Below, piece after piece: positions 7,702 through 16,708 of a stretch of 64,000 nucleotides of DNA. Every line of letters begins with the position of its first letter. Positions within the stretch are counted from its first letter, which is position 1. The DNA lies in the NCBI RefSeq assembly GCF_017874735.1, contig NZ_JAGGLV010000016.1, positions 1 to 64,000 on the forward strand, written 5' to 3'. A model generated the notes under the pieces. It saw only the letters and a program-made list of their open reading frames with translations. It was not told the origin of the DNA and ran no database searches. Origin of the DNA: Paenibacillus silagei (GTDB lineage: Bacteria > Bacillota > Bacilli > Paenibacillales > Paenibacillaceae). The translations under genes were made by a program, and so were the position numbers.

Positions 7702-8367
7702 ATGATAAGAGAAGTAGAGATGCAGACTCATTCCTTGAAGGAAATGAAAGACTTTTATGAGAATACTCTTGGGCTGGCGGTATTCCAGGAACATCGGGCA
7801 TCCTTCAGTGTACGAGCGGGCGAGTCCAGTCTAACCTTCAATGAGTCTAACCCAAGCAGACAGCCGAAATATCATTTTGCGTTCAATATTCCTGAGAACC
7901 AGATCAATGAAGCGTTGCGCTGGATCACTCCAAAGGTATCTATCATTCCTAGTGAGGGCCAGAAAGTTGTGCACTTCGAGTCTTGGAATGCCGATTCCAT
8001 CTATTTCTACGATCCGGCAGGTAATATTGTAGAGCTGATTGCCCGGCACAATCTGAACAATTCCGCCAATGAAGCCTTTTCTCCAGCCAGTCTGTTGTGT
8101 GTAAGTGAGATCGGTCTGCCTGTACCCGATGCAGAGGAGGCGCTGCTCAAGCTATCCCGGGTAGGGATCGTTCCTTGGCAGGATTATAGTAACCAGTTCG
8201 CTGCTGCCGGTGACGAGCATGGGCTCATTATTGCTGTGAAGCAAGGCCGGGTCTGGTTCATGTCTGATCAGGAGGAAGCCTATCCGCATCCGCTAACGAT
8301 CAGGACAGATGTCTGCGAAGTGACGCTGGATGCTTCAGAGGGGTTGAAGGTCCGGGGGCTTCGTTAA
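7702..8367 (+). CDS. VOC-family protein, 221 residues
   Basis: The N-terminal 115 residues form a VOC (glyoxalase-like) domain: SLKEMKDFYENTLGL, then YFYDPAGNIVELIAR, where the glutamate in IVELI is the usual metal ligand. The C-terminal 100 residues look like a second, degenerate VOC half (EIGLPVPDAEEALLKLSRVG...). It may be a dioxygenase, isomerase or resistance protein; the substrate is not apparent. GAGGTGAT lies 6-7 bases before the ATG. Neighbours are unrelated. Confidence 0.7.
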   Translation: MIREVEMQTHSLKEMKDFYENTLGLAVFQEHRASFSVRAGESSLTFNESNPSRQPKYHFAFNIPENQINEALRWITPKVSIIPSEGQKVVHFESWNADSIYFYDPAGNIVELIARHNLNNSANEAFSPASLLCVSEIGLPVPDAEEALLKLSRVGIVPWQDYSNQFAAAGDEHGLIIAVKQGRVWFMSDQEEAYPHPLTIRTDVCEVTLDASEGLKVRGLR

Positions 8368-8506
8368 GCTAACCGAACAGAATGAATATAAAGGTACAAA
8401 CATATAAGAATAAACTAAGCAAATGAACCTTTTCCCCGCTCCATTTGTTTATAACTTGTCAGGCTCTGAGTAGTGAAGCTTAACAACCAAAGCGGGGGGA
8501 TTACAG

Positions 8507-9448
8507 GTGTCTATGATATTGGCAATGCATATTGCTACACATCTGCTTACGGGCAGTTTTATTGTATCGATTGTGCTTATGCGCAAGGCGATTTCTTTTA
8601 AGGAAAAAGTGGTTTTGCTCGGACTGACCTCGTTCCTGGGAATTGTGCCGGATCTGTTGGGGAACAGGTATGTATCTCCTTGGTCGCATTCCATTATAGT
8701 CATGGGGCTGGTTATGGTTCCGATTGTGTTCCTGTTCAGGCTGCTGCTGAAAAAATATTCGTATACCCAGTTATATCTGTGTCTAGCGGGGGGTGTGCTG
8801 GGGCATATTCTGGTAGATTATTTGGGACATGGGGTCCATTTGGTCTATCCGCTGTCCAGCGAAGCTTATACGCTGCCCTTGATCTATCTTGGTGATCCTA
8901 CGGTTTGGATGCCTATGTTAGTGGGGGTTATGAGTTTTGTGCTTCCGGTGTCGTTGGGCAGAAGACGGGTGCTTAGTTCGGGTTGTGCTGTGTTTCTTGT
9001 CCTGTATCTCAGTCTTAAGCTTGCCATGCTAATGCAACTGGAACAAGGGCTTCCGCGTAAATTCACACTCACTCCACAGGCAGCCGTTCAGGTGTATCCG
9101 CTCGGGGATTATCAGGTTCACAAGCTGAGTGATTTTTGGAAAATGGGGTTTGACGTCATCGACTCCCAGCGAAGGGTGCTTGGGGTGTTGCCTGTCTTGG
9201 GCGGAGAGGTCCGTTTAGACTTGAATATGATCTTTGCCGTTAAGAGTGACGTTGTCCGCAGCAAGACGGGAAAAGACGGGCTGGAGCAAGTATACCGGAA
9301 GCTCCCTGCCGGGGATGAGGCTTCATTTGAAGTGATGGAGGAGAGCGGGGAAGGGCCTGCCGGAGAGATTGTTGCACGGGACCGGGAGGGGAATCCCCGT
9401 TATTTCATCTATAAGGATGGAACTTGGGTGGAAGAACAGAGGGAATAG
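8507..9448 (+). CDS. YdjM-type membrane-bound metal-dependent hydrolase
   Basis: 313 residues. The N-terminal 165 residues carry four to five membrane helices with the histidine/aspartate set of the YdjM/DUF457 family: ATHLLTG, GIVPDLLGN, WSHS and HILVDYLGHGVHLVYPLS. The C-terminal part after one more helix (FLVLYLSLKLAMLM) is a soluble domain that would be outside the cell. Members are predicted metal-dependent hydrolases, possibly phospholipase-like; the substrate is unknown. GTG at 8507 is preceded by GGGGGGA 7 bases upstream. Confidence 0.65.
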   Translation: MSMILAMHIATHLLTGSFIVSIVLMRKAISFKEKVVLLGLTSFLGIVPDLLGNRYVSPWSHSIIVMGLVMVPIVFLFRLLLKKYSYTQLYLCLAGGVLGHILVDYLGHGVHLVYPLSSEAYTLPLIYLGDPTVWMPMLVGVMSFVLPVSLGRRRVLSSGCAVFLVLYLSLKLAMLMQLEQGLPRKFTLTPQAAVQVYPLGDYQVHKLSDFWKMGFDVIDSQRRVLGVLPVLGGEVRLDLNMIFAVKSDVVRSKTGKDGLEQVYRKLPAGDEASFEVMEESGEGPAGEIVARDREGNPRYFIYKDGTWVEEQRE

Positions 9449-9473
9449 ACAATTGCAAAGTAGGGGGCAGCAC

Positions 9474-9584
9474 GTGGAAGACATTCAAGCATTTATTCAA
9501 AAGCTAGACTGGGAAACACCTGAAGCCGAACAAGCGGAGGCTATGGGTCCATCAGCCAGCCCTAATATCTTAATGCAATCTTAA
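9474..9584 (+). pseudogene. Truncated 36-residue ORF, N-terminal fragment
   Basis: GTG at 9474, preceded by TAGGGGGC, opens a 36-residue frame whose first 20 residues (EDIQAFIQKLDWETPEAEQ) look like the N-terminus of a HEAT/DUF5071-type immunity-like protein. It stops abruptly at 9582-9584, inside the 11-bp repeat boxes upstream of the potassium importer. It is probably a decayed fragment. Confidence 0.35.
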
Positions 9585-9617
9585 TGTCTTTGCGTAATCC
9601 TTAACGCTATATTAATG
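9570..9617 (+). promoter_or_regulatory. Paired TTAATG direct repeats, response-regulator-like box
   Basis: TTAATG occurs at 9570, 9581 and 9612, and TTAACG at 9601. This makes two pairs with exactly 11 bp periodicity (6+5) and 20 bp between pair starts, the layout used by OmpR/PhoB-type regulators such as PhoP (TTAACA-N5 repeats). It lies about 120-170 bp before the KimA gene. Confidence 0.45.
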
Positions 9618-9634
9618 CCGGACATGATATGTTG

Positions 9635-9667
9635 AAGGTCACAGAACATTCTTCTGTGGTCTTTTTG
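9635..9667 (+). terminator. Hairpin plus T-run in the KimA leader
   Basis: AAG-gt-CACAGAA pairs with TTCTGTG-gt-CTT around a five-base loop and is followed by TTTTT. It could end upstream transcription or act as an attenuator for the importer. No c-di-AMP (ydaO) riboswitch consensus was recognised here. Confidence 0.5.
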
Positions 9668-9738
9668 TTGTGTCCGAGAATGGGAGCAGATGGGGTACAA
9701 ACAAGATCCTACAAATAATAAGCGAGTGGTGAAACCGA

Positions 9739-11565
9739 GTGATTTCATTTTTAAAACGATTTTTAATTGGCAGGCCCTTAAAGTCCAGTGAATTGGGAGA
9801 GCAAAAGTTAAATAAAAAGAAAGCGCTGGCTATACTGTCTTCAGATGCGCTGTCATCCGTTGCCTATGGGCCGGAGCAGATTCTGATTGTTCTGGTTACG
9901 ATTGGGGCAGCCGCCTTCTGGTATTCGATCCCGATTGCGCTGGGTGTGTTGATCCTGCTGACCGCGCTCATTCTGTCCTACCGGCAGATTATTTTTGCTT
10001 ATTCCCACGGCGGGGGCGCCTATGTGGTGTCCAAAGAGAACCTGGGCAAGTATCCGGGGTTAATAGCCGGCGGTTCGCTGCTGGTTGACTATATTTTAAC
10101 GGTGGCTGTAAGTATTTCGGCGGGTACGGATGCCATCACCTCAGCGTTTCCAAGCCTGCATGAGCATAAAGTGGTGATTGCCATTGCTTTTGTGCTTCTG
10201 ATCACGATTTTGAACTTAAGAGGGGTCACGGAATCTGCCTCCGTCCTCGCTTATCCGGTCTATTTATTCGTCCTGGCCTTATTCATCCTGATTGGTACAG
10301 GTCTGTACAACATCTTGTCAGGTAACGTTCCGGCAGAACTGCATACCTCACTGGGTACTCCGGTAGCGGGGATCAGCCTATTTCTATTATTACGCGCATT
10401 CTCTTCCGGGAGCTCTGCGTTAACGGGGGTCGAAGCGATCTCCAATGCCATACCGAATTTCAAAAGCCCGGAAGCGTCCAACGCCTCCAAAACCTTAATT
10501 GCCATGGGAGTTTTACTGGCCGTGATGTTCTCAGGCATTGTGGTGTTAGCCTATTATTACGGGATTGCTCCCCGTGCTGACGTCACTGTGGTATCGCAAA
10601 TTGCCGAGCAAACCTTTGGCCGGAATGCGATGTACTATTTTATCCAGGGAACGACTGCATTAATCTTGATCCTGGCTGCCAATACCGGTTATTCCGCCTT
10701 TCCATTGCTGGCTGTGAACCTTGCCAAGGATAAATTCATTCCGCGAATGTTCACCATGCGGGGAGACCGGCTGGGTTACTCCAACGGTATTATCATATTG
10801 GGTGTTCTGTCCATGGTTCTGATTTATGTCTTTGAGGGGAAAACGGAGCAGCTGATTCCTTTATATGCTGTAGGTGTGTTCATTCCCTTTACGTTGTCGC
10901 AGAGCGGGATGATGGTGAAATGGCTCCGGGAAAAGCCAGCAGGCTGGGTGCAAAAGTTCATCATCAACACCGTTGGCGCTCTAATCAGCTTCGTTGTGAC
11001 GATGATGTTCTTCATGACCAAGTTTACTCAGGTATGGCCGGTATTTGTCTTTCTGCCGATTCTGCTCCTGGTGTTCCACCGGATTCATAAGCATTATGAG
11101 GCCATTGCGGACCAGCTTAGAATTACTACCTGTGAGGAAACGATCAAGATTGAAGGCAATGTGATTATCGTGCCGGTCGCCGGAATCACTCATGTCGTGA
11201 TGAACTCCCTGGAATATGCCAAGTCGCTGTCTCCGCAGCAGATTATAGCCGTCTACGTGCCCTTCGAGCGGGAAGATGAAGCGGTGTTCGAGGAGAAGTG
11301 GAGAAAGTGGCAGCCGGACGTAAGGTTAGTAACCCTATATACTCCTTATAGAAGCATTGTACAGCCGTTGACCAAGTTTATTGATAAAGTGAATTGGAAG
11401 GCCGCAGAGTTGAACCATAGGGTAACGGTAATTATTCCACAGTTTATTCCAAAGAAAGGCTGGCATAATATCCTTCATAATCAATCGAGTCTGCTGATAC
11501 GCGCCCGTCTGCTGTTCCGCAGCGATGTGATTGTCACTACAGTGCCTTATCATTTGAAAAAGTGA
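9739..11565 (+). CDS. kimA: KimA-type potassium importer (APC superfamily)
   Basis: 608 residues, matching the roughly 607-residue length of B. subtilis KimA (YdaO). About 12 membrane helices span residues 30-450, starting after the cytoplasmic N-terminus LKRFLIGRPLKSSELGEQKL and the motif ALSSVAYGPEQIL, followed by a soluble C-terminal domain of about 150 residues that in KimA mediates dimerisation and c-di-AMP control. It imports K+ in symport with protons. GTG at 9739 has only a weak AGTGGTGA site. Upstream lie a terminator-like hairpin and 11-bp repeat boxes instead of the c-di-AMP riboswitch known for B. subtilis kimA. Confidence 0.85.
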   Translation: MISFLKRFLIGRPLKSSELGEQKLNKKKALAILSSDALSSVAYGPEQILIVLVTIGAAAFWYSIPIALGVLILLTALILSYRQIIFAYSHGGGAYVVSKENLGKYPGLIAGGSLLVDYILTVAVSISAGTDAITSAFPSLHEHKVVIAIAFVLLITILNLRGVTESASVLAYPVYLFVLALFILIGTGLYNILSGNVPAELHTSLGTPVAGISLFLLLRAFSSGSSALTGVEAISNAIPNFKSPEASNASKTLIAMGVLLAVMFSGIVVLAYYYGIAPRADVTVVSQIAEQTFGRNAMYYFIQGTTALILILAANTGYSAFPLLAVNLAKDKFIPRMFTMRGDRLGYSNGIIILGVLSMVLIYVFEGKTEQLIPLYAVGVFIPFTLSQSGMMVKWLREKPAGWVQKFIINTVGALISFVVTMMFFMTKFTQVWPVFVFLPILLLVFHRIHKHYEAIADQLRITTCEETIKIEGNVIIVPVAGITHVVMNSLEYAKSLSPQQIIAVYVPFEREDEAVFEEKWRKWQPDVRLVTLYTPYRSIVQPLTKFIDKVNWKAAELNHRVTVIIPQFIPKKGWHNILHNQSSLLIRARLLFRSDVIVTTVPYHLKK

Positions 11566-11576
11566 TTGAGTATAAA

Positions 11577-11609
11577 AAGCCTGCACCCCCATGCCGGGAG
11601 TGCAGGCTT
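11577..11609. terminator. Bidirectional terminator-like hairpin
   Basis: AAGCCTGCAC (11577-11586) pairs perfectly with GTGCAGGCTT (11600-11609). It lies between convergent kimA and the P-type ATPase gene; short T-runs exist on both sides. Confidence 0.6.
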
Positions 11610-11643
11610 ATTGCTGTTATTAAGTTCGTTAACTTAGCCTAGC

Positions 11644-14298
11644 TTAAGCAGCCTGCTTCGCAGGCAGCAGACGGCGGATCAGCTTCGCCAGCTCCATCAC
11701 AATGACTGCGCCTAGGGCGAGTCCGGTGGCGGTCAGCCAGTGGTTCATCCCGAAGGTGGCAGGGATCGAGAAGATCTCTCTGACACCTGGCAGGACCGCA
11801 ATGCCGTAGAAGGCAAAGCAGATCAAGACCGCGCCGATTACATATTTGTTGCTGAAGAAGCCGGCCTCCACAGAGGTCTGGCTGTTGGAGCGGGCAGCGA
11901 AGGTCTGCAGGGTGCGCGCCAGAATCAGCGTGGTGAAGGCCATTGCAATCCCCATTTCATCCGAATGCTGCAGCCCGATATACTGGGAGATAATCACGGC
12001 AATCCCGATCAGCAGACCACGGGTGATCACTGCCTGCATCATCCCGCCTGCAAAAATGCCCTCGCTGATGTCCCGCGGCTTGCGGCTCATTACATCCGGC
12101 TCGGCCTTTTCCATGCCCAGCGCAATCGCCGGGAGGGAGTCGTTCGCCAGGTTAATGAATAACAGCTGAATGGCCGTGAACGGATTGATCCAGTCGAAGA
12201 TCAGGGCGAACAGGATGGCGATAATCGCACCCAGATTGCCCGCGAACAGATAGGCGATTGCCTTCTTAATGTTATCGAACACTGTCCGGCCAACAGCCAC
12301 TGCATTGACAATCGATACGAAGTTATCATCAGTTAGGATCATAGCCGCCGAATCCTTGGCGACATCGGTTCCGCTGCCCATCGCAACCCCAATATCGGCC
12401 TGCTTCAGGGCCGGGGCATCATTGACGCCGTCCCCGGTCATGGCGGTGATTTTGCCCTTACGCTGCCACGCCCTGACGATCCGGATCTTGTTTTCCGGGG
12501 AGACCCGGGCATACACGCCGATCTGCTCCAGTCTGCTGTCCAGCTCTTCGTCGGACATGGCATCCAGCTCCTGGCCGGTGACGGCGATCTCATGCTCCGC
12601 CATCAGTCCGATGTCGCGGCCGATCGCCTGGGCCGTAGTCTTGTGGTCCCCGGTAATCATAATTGTGCGGATACCGGCTTTGTTGGACTCGGCAATGGAG
12701 CCATATACAGCCTCGCGCGGCGGGTCAATCATCGCCGACAGGCCGACCAGCACCAGATCCTGCTCATCGTCAAGCCCCACCTCTGTCATGGTGTCCGGCA
12801 CGTTCTTATAGGCATAAGCAAGCACGCGCAGCGCTCTGCTGGAGAACTGTTCATTCGCTTCATTGAAGTTTTCCAGGACCTCTGCCGTCAGCGGAACCTC
12901 CTGACCCTCGAGCAGGACATGGGAACATCTGCTGAACAGGACATCCGGGCCGCCTTTGGTCAGCAGGGCCTTCTGTCCTTCGAACGTATGCAGCGTGGTC
13001 ATTAGCTTGCGTTCCGAATCGAACGGCAGCTCGGCCTCGCGCGGGAAGTTATCGCGGATCTCGCGGTAATCCCTGTCCTTGCTGTTGCTGAAGGCAATCA
13101 GCGCTACCTCAGTGGGGTCGCCCAGCTCTTTGCCTTCCTCATTAATGTTGGAATCGTTACAGAGCACAGCAATATGCAGCAGCTTGCGGGCTTCCTCCGA
13201 CCAGTCATCGGCCTTCAGCTTGAACTGCTCCTCCGGTCCTCCGGGGAGGAAATAATCCACAACCGTCATTTTATTCTGGGTCAGCGTCCCGGTCTTGTCC
13301 GTACAGATGACACTCGTTGATCCCAGTGCCTCTACAGCAGGCAGCTTACGGATAATAGCATGCTGCCGGGCCATCTTATTCGTGCCCACGGAGAGTACAA
13401 TGGTTACGATAGAAGACAATGCCTCGGGAATAGCGGCAACGGCTACTGCTACAGCGAACATCAGGGCATTCAGAATAGCCTCGGTGGTATCCACCGTATC
13501 ATTCGAGAGCCAGACGCGTGCGGCCTGAATGCCGAAGATTAGCACCGACAGCAACAGGACGGCGATCCCCAGCTTTTTGCCGAAGCTCTCCAGCTTGCGC
13601 TGCAAGGGCGTCTGCTTGGCTTCGGCACTCTCGATCAGCCCGGCAATCTTCCCGAGCTCGGTGCCGAGTGCCGTTCCTGTAATGACCAGCGTTCCCCGGC
13701 CATAGACGACTAGCGAGCCGCTGAAGGCCATGTTGCGCCGGTCGCCCAGCGGAGCCTCCTGCAGGATCGGGTCGGTATGCTTATCCACGGCTTCGGATTC
13801 GCCGGTCAGCATGCCCTCATCAATCCGCAGACTCCCGGATTCAATAATCCTTCCATCCGCAGGCACATAATCGCCAGCTTCCAGGAAGACGATGTCGCCC
13901 CGGACCAGTTCCCTTGCCGGAATCGACAGTAAGGCCCCGTCCCGCATGACCTTGGCTTCGGGTGCGGACATTTTGCGCAGGGCGTCTAGTGAGCTCTCCG
14001 CCTTCCGGGTCTGAACTACACTGATTACAGCATTCAGAATCAGCACCACGAAGATGATAACGGATTCCATAATATGTCCCATTACGATCTGAACGGTAGC
14101 CGCGATGAGCAGCACAATGACCATAGGATCTTTGAAATTCTCCAGAAACAGCTTCCAAAGCGGGTCCTTTGCTTTACCCTTCAACTCATTGTAGCCTTCC
14201 TTGGCCAGCCGGTTGTCTACTTCAGCAGACGTAAGCCCGCTTGCGGAACTGTGGACTTCTTCCAGGGTGTCTGAACTATTGCGGCGGTAATACTCCAT
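11644..14298 (-). CDS. Calcium-type P-type ATPase
   Basis: 884 residues with complete P2-ATPase architecture: N-terminal cation ATPase domain, A-domain motif TGES, phosphorylation motif CTDKTGTLT (Asp is phosphorylated), hinge TGDGVNDAPA and ten membrane helices. Membrane helix 4 has AAIPEAL and helix 6 has NLANDSLPAIALG, the ligands of SERCA/PMCA-like Ca2+ pumps such as YloB and PacL. It should export Ca2+ (possibly Mn2+). The start at 14298 (MEYYRRNSSD) is chosen because GAGAGGAG lies about 10 bases upstream; a longer in-frame start at 14376 lacks a ribosome site. It is monocistronic and convergent with kimA. Confidence 0.85.
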   Translation of the reverse strand: MEYYRRNSSDTLEEVHSSASGLTSAEVDNRLAKEGYNELKGKAKDPLWKLFLENFKDPMVIVLLIAATVQIVMGHIMESVIIFVVLILNAVISVVQTRKAESSLDALRKMSAPEAKVMRDGALLSIPARELVRGDIVFLEAGDYVPADGRIIESGSLRIDEGMLTGESEAVDKHTDPILQEAPLGDRRNMAFSGSLVVYGRGTLVITGTALGTELGKIAGLIESAEAKQTPLQRKLESFGKKLGIAVLLLSVLIFGIQAARVWLSNDTVDTTEAILNALMFAVAVAVAAIPEALSSIVTIVLSVGTNKMARQHAIIRKLPAVEALGSTSVICTDKTGTLTQNKMTVVDYFLPGGPEEQFKLKADDWSEEARKLLHIAVLCNDSNINEEGKELGDPTEVALIAFSNSKDRDYREIRDNFPREAELPFDSERKLMTTLHTFEGQKALLTKGGPDVLFSRCSHVLLEGQEVPLTAEVLENFNEANEQFSSRALRVLAYAYKNVPDTMTEVGLDDEQDLVLVGLSAMIDPPREAVYGSIAESNKAGIRTIMITGDHKTTAQAIGRDIGLMAEHEIAVTGQELDAMSDEELDSRLEQIGVYARVSPENKIRIVRAWQRKGKITAMTGDGVNDAPALKQADIGVAMGSGTDVAKDSAAMILTDDNFVSIVNAVAVGRTVFDNIKKAIAYLFAGNLGAIIAILFALIFDWINPFTAIQLLFINLANDSLPAIALGMEKAEPDVMSRKPRDISEGIFAGGMMQAVITRGLLIGIAVIISQYIGLQHSDEMGIAMAFTTLILARTLQTFAARSNSQTSVEAGFFSNKYVIGAVLICFAFYGIAVLPGVREIFSIPATFGMNHWLTATGLALGAVIVMELAKLIRRLLPAKQAA

Positions 14299-14488
14299 CA
14301 GGTACAAGCTCCTCTCCCGTGTTTCTTTGTCTGTATGGTTCAAATCTACGTTAGGAATGATGACAAGTTTCAGCATTCTCAGCTCGGGCGACTAATTACT
14401 TATACCCCAATAGGCCATAGTTAGATAGAATGAATGAAGATAATTATTCGTTAATGGTGAAAAATATTTCGTAAAGGCAGGGTTCTGC

Positions 14489-15043
14489 TTGAATCGGACA
14501 TTTGCATATGTGATGCTGTTTATCGTCTTTATTCTCCTGTTATCCATTAAGGAGCCGTCAGTGGTGAATACGGTGTTCCTTACGGTTATGGTGACATTGT
14601 TAAAATATCTCATCACGTTCGTTCATGAACTTGGGCATTATTTGGCAGGGAAACTCGTGGGCTATCCTGTACCATTAGTAACCATTGGAGAACGAAAGCC
14701 GTTTTGGCAGGTCTCTTTTGGCGGAACTTTATTTATTTTCTGCTATGGCTTCGGCGGGTTAACGCTTATGGGGAGCAGTGACAAGGTCAGCAGGCTGCGT
14801 TCTTCCATATTTGCTCTTGGCGGGGTACTGTTCCAGCTTGCTGCAATGTCTTTGGCTTATATTACAATGGGAATCGGCAATGAAGATAACTATTTCCTTC
14901 CGCTGATTTTCCTCGTTTTGAACGGCTGGACCATTGCAGTCAACCTATACCCATCTATCATTGCCAGGAATGAGGCATACTATTTTAGCGACGGCCTGCT
15001 TCTGGCAAGAATTATGAAGAGTAGAGAGATCCATCACGAATGA
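14489..15043 (+). CDS. M50-like membrane zinc protease
   Basis: 184 residues, mostly hydrophobic, with HELGH at about residue 47 inside the second membrane segment (TFVHELGHYLAGKLVGYP), the signature of site-2-protease-like M50 peptidases. A possible third ligand is the late NLYPS/DG region (SDGLLLAR). Five helices are apparent. This is shorter than SpoIVFB-type enzymes and has no PDZ or CBS domain. TTG at 14489 is preceded by AAAGGCAGG at 8 bases. Its substrate is unknown; it stands alone between divergent and terminator sequences. Confidence 0.6.
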   Translation: MNRTFAYVMLFIVFILLLSIKEPSVVNTVFLTVMVTLLKYLITFVHELGHYLAGKLVGYPVPLVTIGERKPFWQVSFGGTLFIFCYGFGGLTLMGSSDKVSRLRSSIFALGGVLFQLAAMSLAYITMGIGNEDNYFLPLIFLVLNGWTIAVNLYPSIIARNEAYYFSDGLLLARIMKSREIHHE

Positions 15044-15060
15044 TTCTTCTCCTATGTGTT

Positions 15061-15096
15061 AAGGCGCTTCGGCATATAGCCCTGGCGTCTTTTTTG
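15061..15096 (+). terminator. Rho-independent terminator
   Basis: AAGGCGC pairs with GCGTCTT (one G-T pair) and ends in six T. It separates the M50-like gene from the sugar ABC operon. Confidence 0.5.
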
Positions 15097-15150
15097 AACT
15101 TTTTAGAGCAAAATCCATAAATAGTGGTATTTTTCCCAATGAGGGGTTCC

Positions 15151-15179
15151 TTATGCGGGGGAGAGACAAGCACTATAAT
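15151..15179 (+). promoter_or_regulatory. Probable sigma-A promoter of the first sugar ABC operon
   Basis: TTATGC (15151-15156) and perfect TATAAT (15174-15179) are 17 bp apart. The weak -35 suggests need of an activator. The gene starts 52 bp downstream. Confidence 0.5.
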
Positions 15180-15230
15180 ATGAAGGCGGTTACAAAAAAC
15201 CGAGGATGAATATAAAAGGGGAGGCAAAGT

Positions 15231-16646
15231 ATGAAAAGTATGAAGCGTGTTTTAACGGGGCTCTCAACAGTACTCGTGATGTCGTCTGCTCTGGCGGGAT
15301 GCGGCGGGAACTCCAATTCCAGTTCGTCCGGCGCAGCTGCAACAACGGCTCCGGCATCGAATGCGGCAGAGGCAACCAAAGCTCCAGCTGGTAACGGTGA
15401 GAAGGTAACGATCAATCTGTGGAGCTTCACCGATGAAATTCCGAACATGACCAAGAAGTATATGGAAGCGCATCCTGATGCGAATGTGGAATTCAAAACT
15501 ACGGTAATTGCAACTACAGACGGTGCTTATCAGCCTGCACTTGACCAGGCACTGGCAGGCGGCGGGAAGGATGCCCCGGATATTTACGCAGCGGAATCCG
15601 CATTTGTACTTAAATACACGCAAGGCGATGCATCCACCTATGCTGCGAATTATGCAGACCTCGGACTTGATGATCAAATGGTAAAAGATGCTGGCATCGC
15701 CCAGTATTCTGTAGATATCGGCAGCAGCCTTGACGGTCATCTGAAAGGCCTCGGTTACCAGGCTACAGGCGGTGCCTTCATCTATCGCCGCTCCATTGCC
15801 AAGGATGTCTTCGGAACCGATGATCCGGCTAAGATCAAAACAGAGGTTGGGCCCGGCTGGGATAAATTCTTCGATGCAGCGAAGAAGCTGAAGGCTAAAG
15901 GCTATGGTATCGTATCCGGCGACGGTGATATCTGGCACCCGATCGAGAATAGCTCGGACAAGGGCTGGATCGTGGACGGCAAGCTGCACATCGATCCGAA
16001 GCGTGAAGAATTCATGGATCTCTCCAAGAAGCTGAAAGACAACGGCTATCATAACGATACAACAGACTGGACAGAAGCATGGTATGCCGATATGTCCGGT
16101 GCAGGCGCTCAACCTATCTTCGGATTCTTCGGTCCGGCTTGGCTCATCAACTACGTGATGAACGGTCAGGTGAAGGATACCAACGGCGACTGGGCTGTAA
16201 CTGAACCAACCACAGGCTTCTTCTGGGGCGGTACTTGGCTCTTGGCCAATGCCGAAGTAACCAAGGATGAAGCGAAGAAGCAAGCCGTTGCAGACTTCGT
16301 TAAATGGGTTACACTCGACAGTTCTGAGACGGGCCTCCAGTATTACTGGGCTAACGGTACGATGAAAGCAGGCGAACAAGGCACGAAGGATAGCGTAGCT
16401 TCCTCTGTGGTGATGTCCAAGTCCAATGGTGAAGTTCCATTGCTCGGCGGACAGAACATGTTCGACGTCTTCGTTCCGGCCAACGCGAATGCTTCAGGTA
16501 AGAACCTGACCCAATTCGACGAAACGATTAACAAAGCCTGGCGCGAACAGGTACGTGAGTACACTGCAGGCAATAAGACCAAGGAAAAAGCAATCGAAAC
16601 CTTCAAGTCGCAAGTCAAAGACCAATTGGGTATTGAAAGCGAATAA
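15231..16646 (+). CDS. Carbohydrate ABC transporter substrate-binding lipoprotein
   Basis: 471 residues with a lipoprotein signal (VLVMSSALAGC, lipobox LAGC), a Ser/Ala-rich linker, then a family 1 extracellular solute-binding fold (VTINLWSFTDEIPNMTKKY). It captures an unidentified sugar or oligosaccharide at the membrane outer face and delivers it to the two permeases encoded next. GGGGAGG stands 7 bases before the ATG. It is first in the operon and separated from the permease genes by a GC-rich hairpin, a common device giving the binding protein more transcript than the permeases. Confidence 0.85.
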   Translation: MKSMKRVLTGLSTVLVMSSALAGCGGNSNSSSSGAAATTAPASNAAEATKAPAGNGEKVTINLWSFTDEIPNMTKKYMEAHPDANVEFKTTVIATTDGAYQPALDQALAGGGKDAPDIYAAESAFVLKYTQGDASTYAANYADLGLDDQMVKDAGIAQYSVDIGSSLDGHLKGLGYQATGGAFIYRRSIAKDVFGTDDPAKIKTEVGPGWDKFFDAAKKLKAKGYGIVSGDGDIWHPIENSSDKGWIVDGKLHIDPKREEFMDLSKKLKDNGYHNDTTDWTEAWYADMSGAGAQPIFGFFGPAWLINYVMNGQVKDTNGDWAVTEPTTGFFWGGTWLLANAEVTKDEAKKQAVADFVKWVTLDSSETGLQYYWANGTMKAGEQGTKDSVASSVVMSKSNGEVPLLGGQNMFDVFVPANANASGKNLTQFDETINKAWREQVREYTAGNKTKEKAIETFKSQVKDQLGIESE

Positions 16647-16658
16647 GAGGAATTCGAA

Positions 16659-16684
16659 GGGGGCGGGGGATTATCCCCGCCCCT
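16659..16684 (+). other. Intercistronic GC-rich stem-loop
   Basis: GGGGCGGGG pairs with CCCCGCCCC around a short loop, directly after the binding-protein stop and without a T-run. It probably stabilises the upstream mRNA end or partly reduces read-through. Confidence 0.65.
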
Positions 16685-16708
16685 ATAATCAACTAAAGAG
16701 GTGAGAGC

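Noticed and set aside
9585..9738. c-di-AMP (ydaO) riboswitch before kimA
   Set aside because: The leader is too short and the conserved blocks were not found by eye; a covariance scan would settle it.
15264..16379. Minus-strand open frame opposite the sugar-binding protein gene
   Set aside because: The plus-strand lipoprotein is certain, and the antisense product has no recognisable fold or ribosome site.
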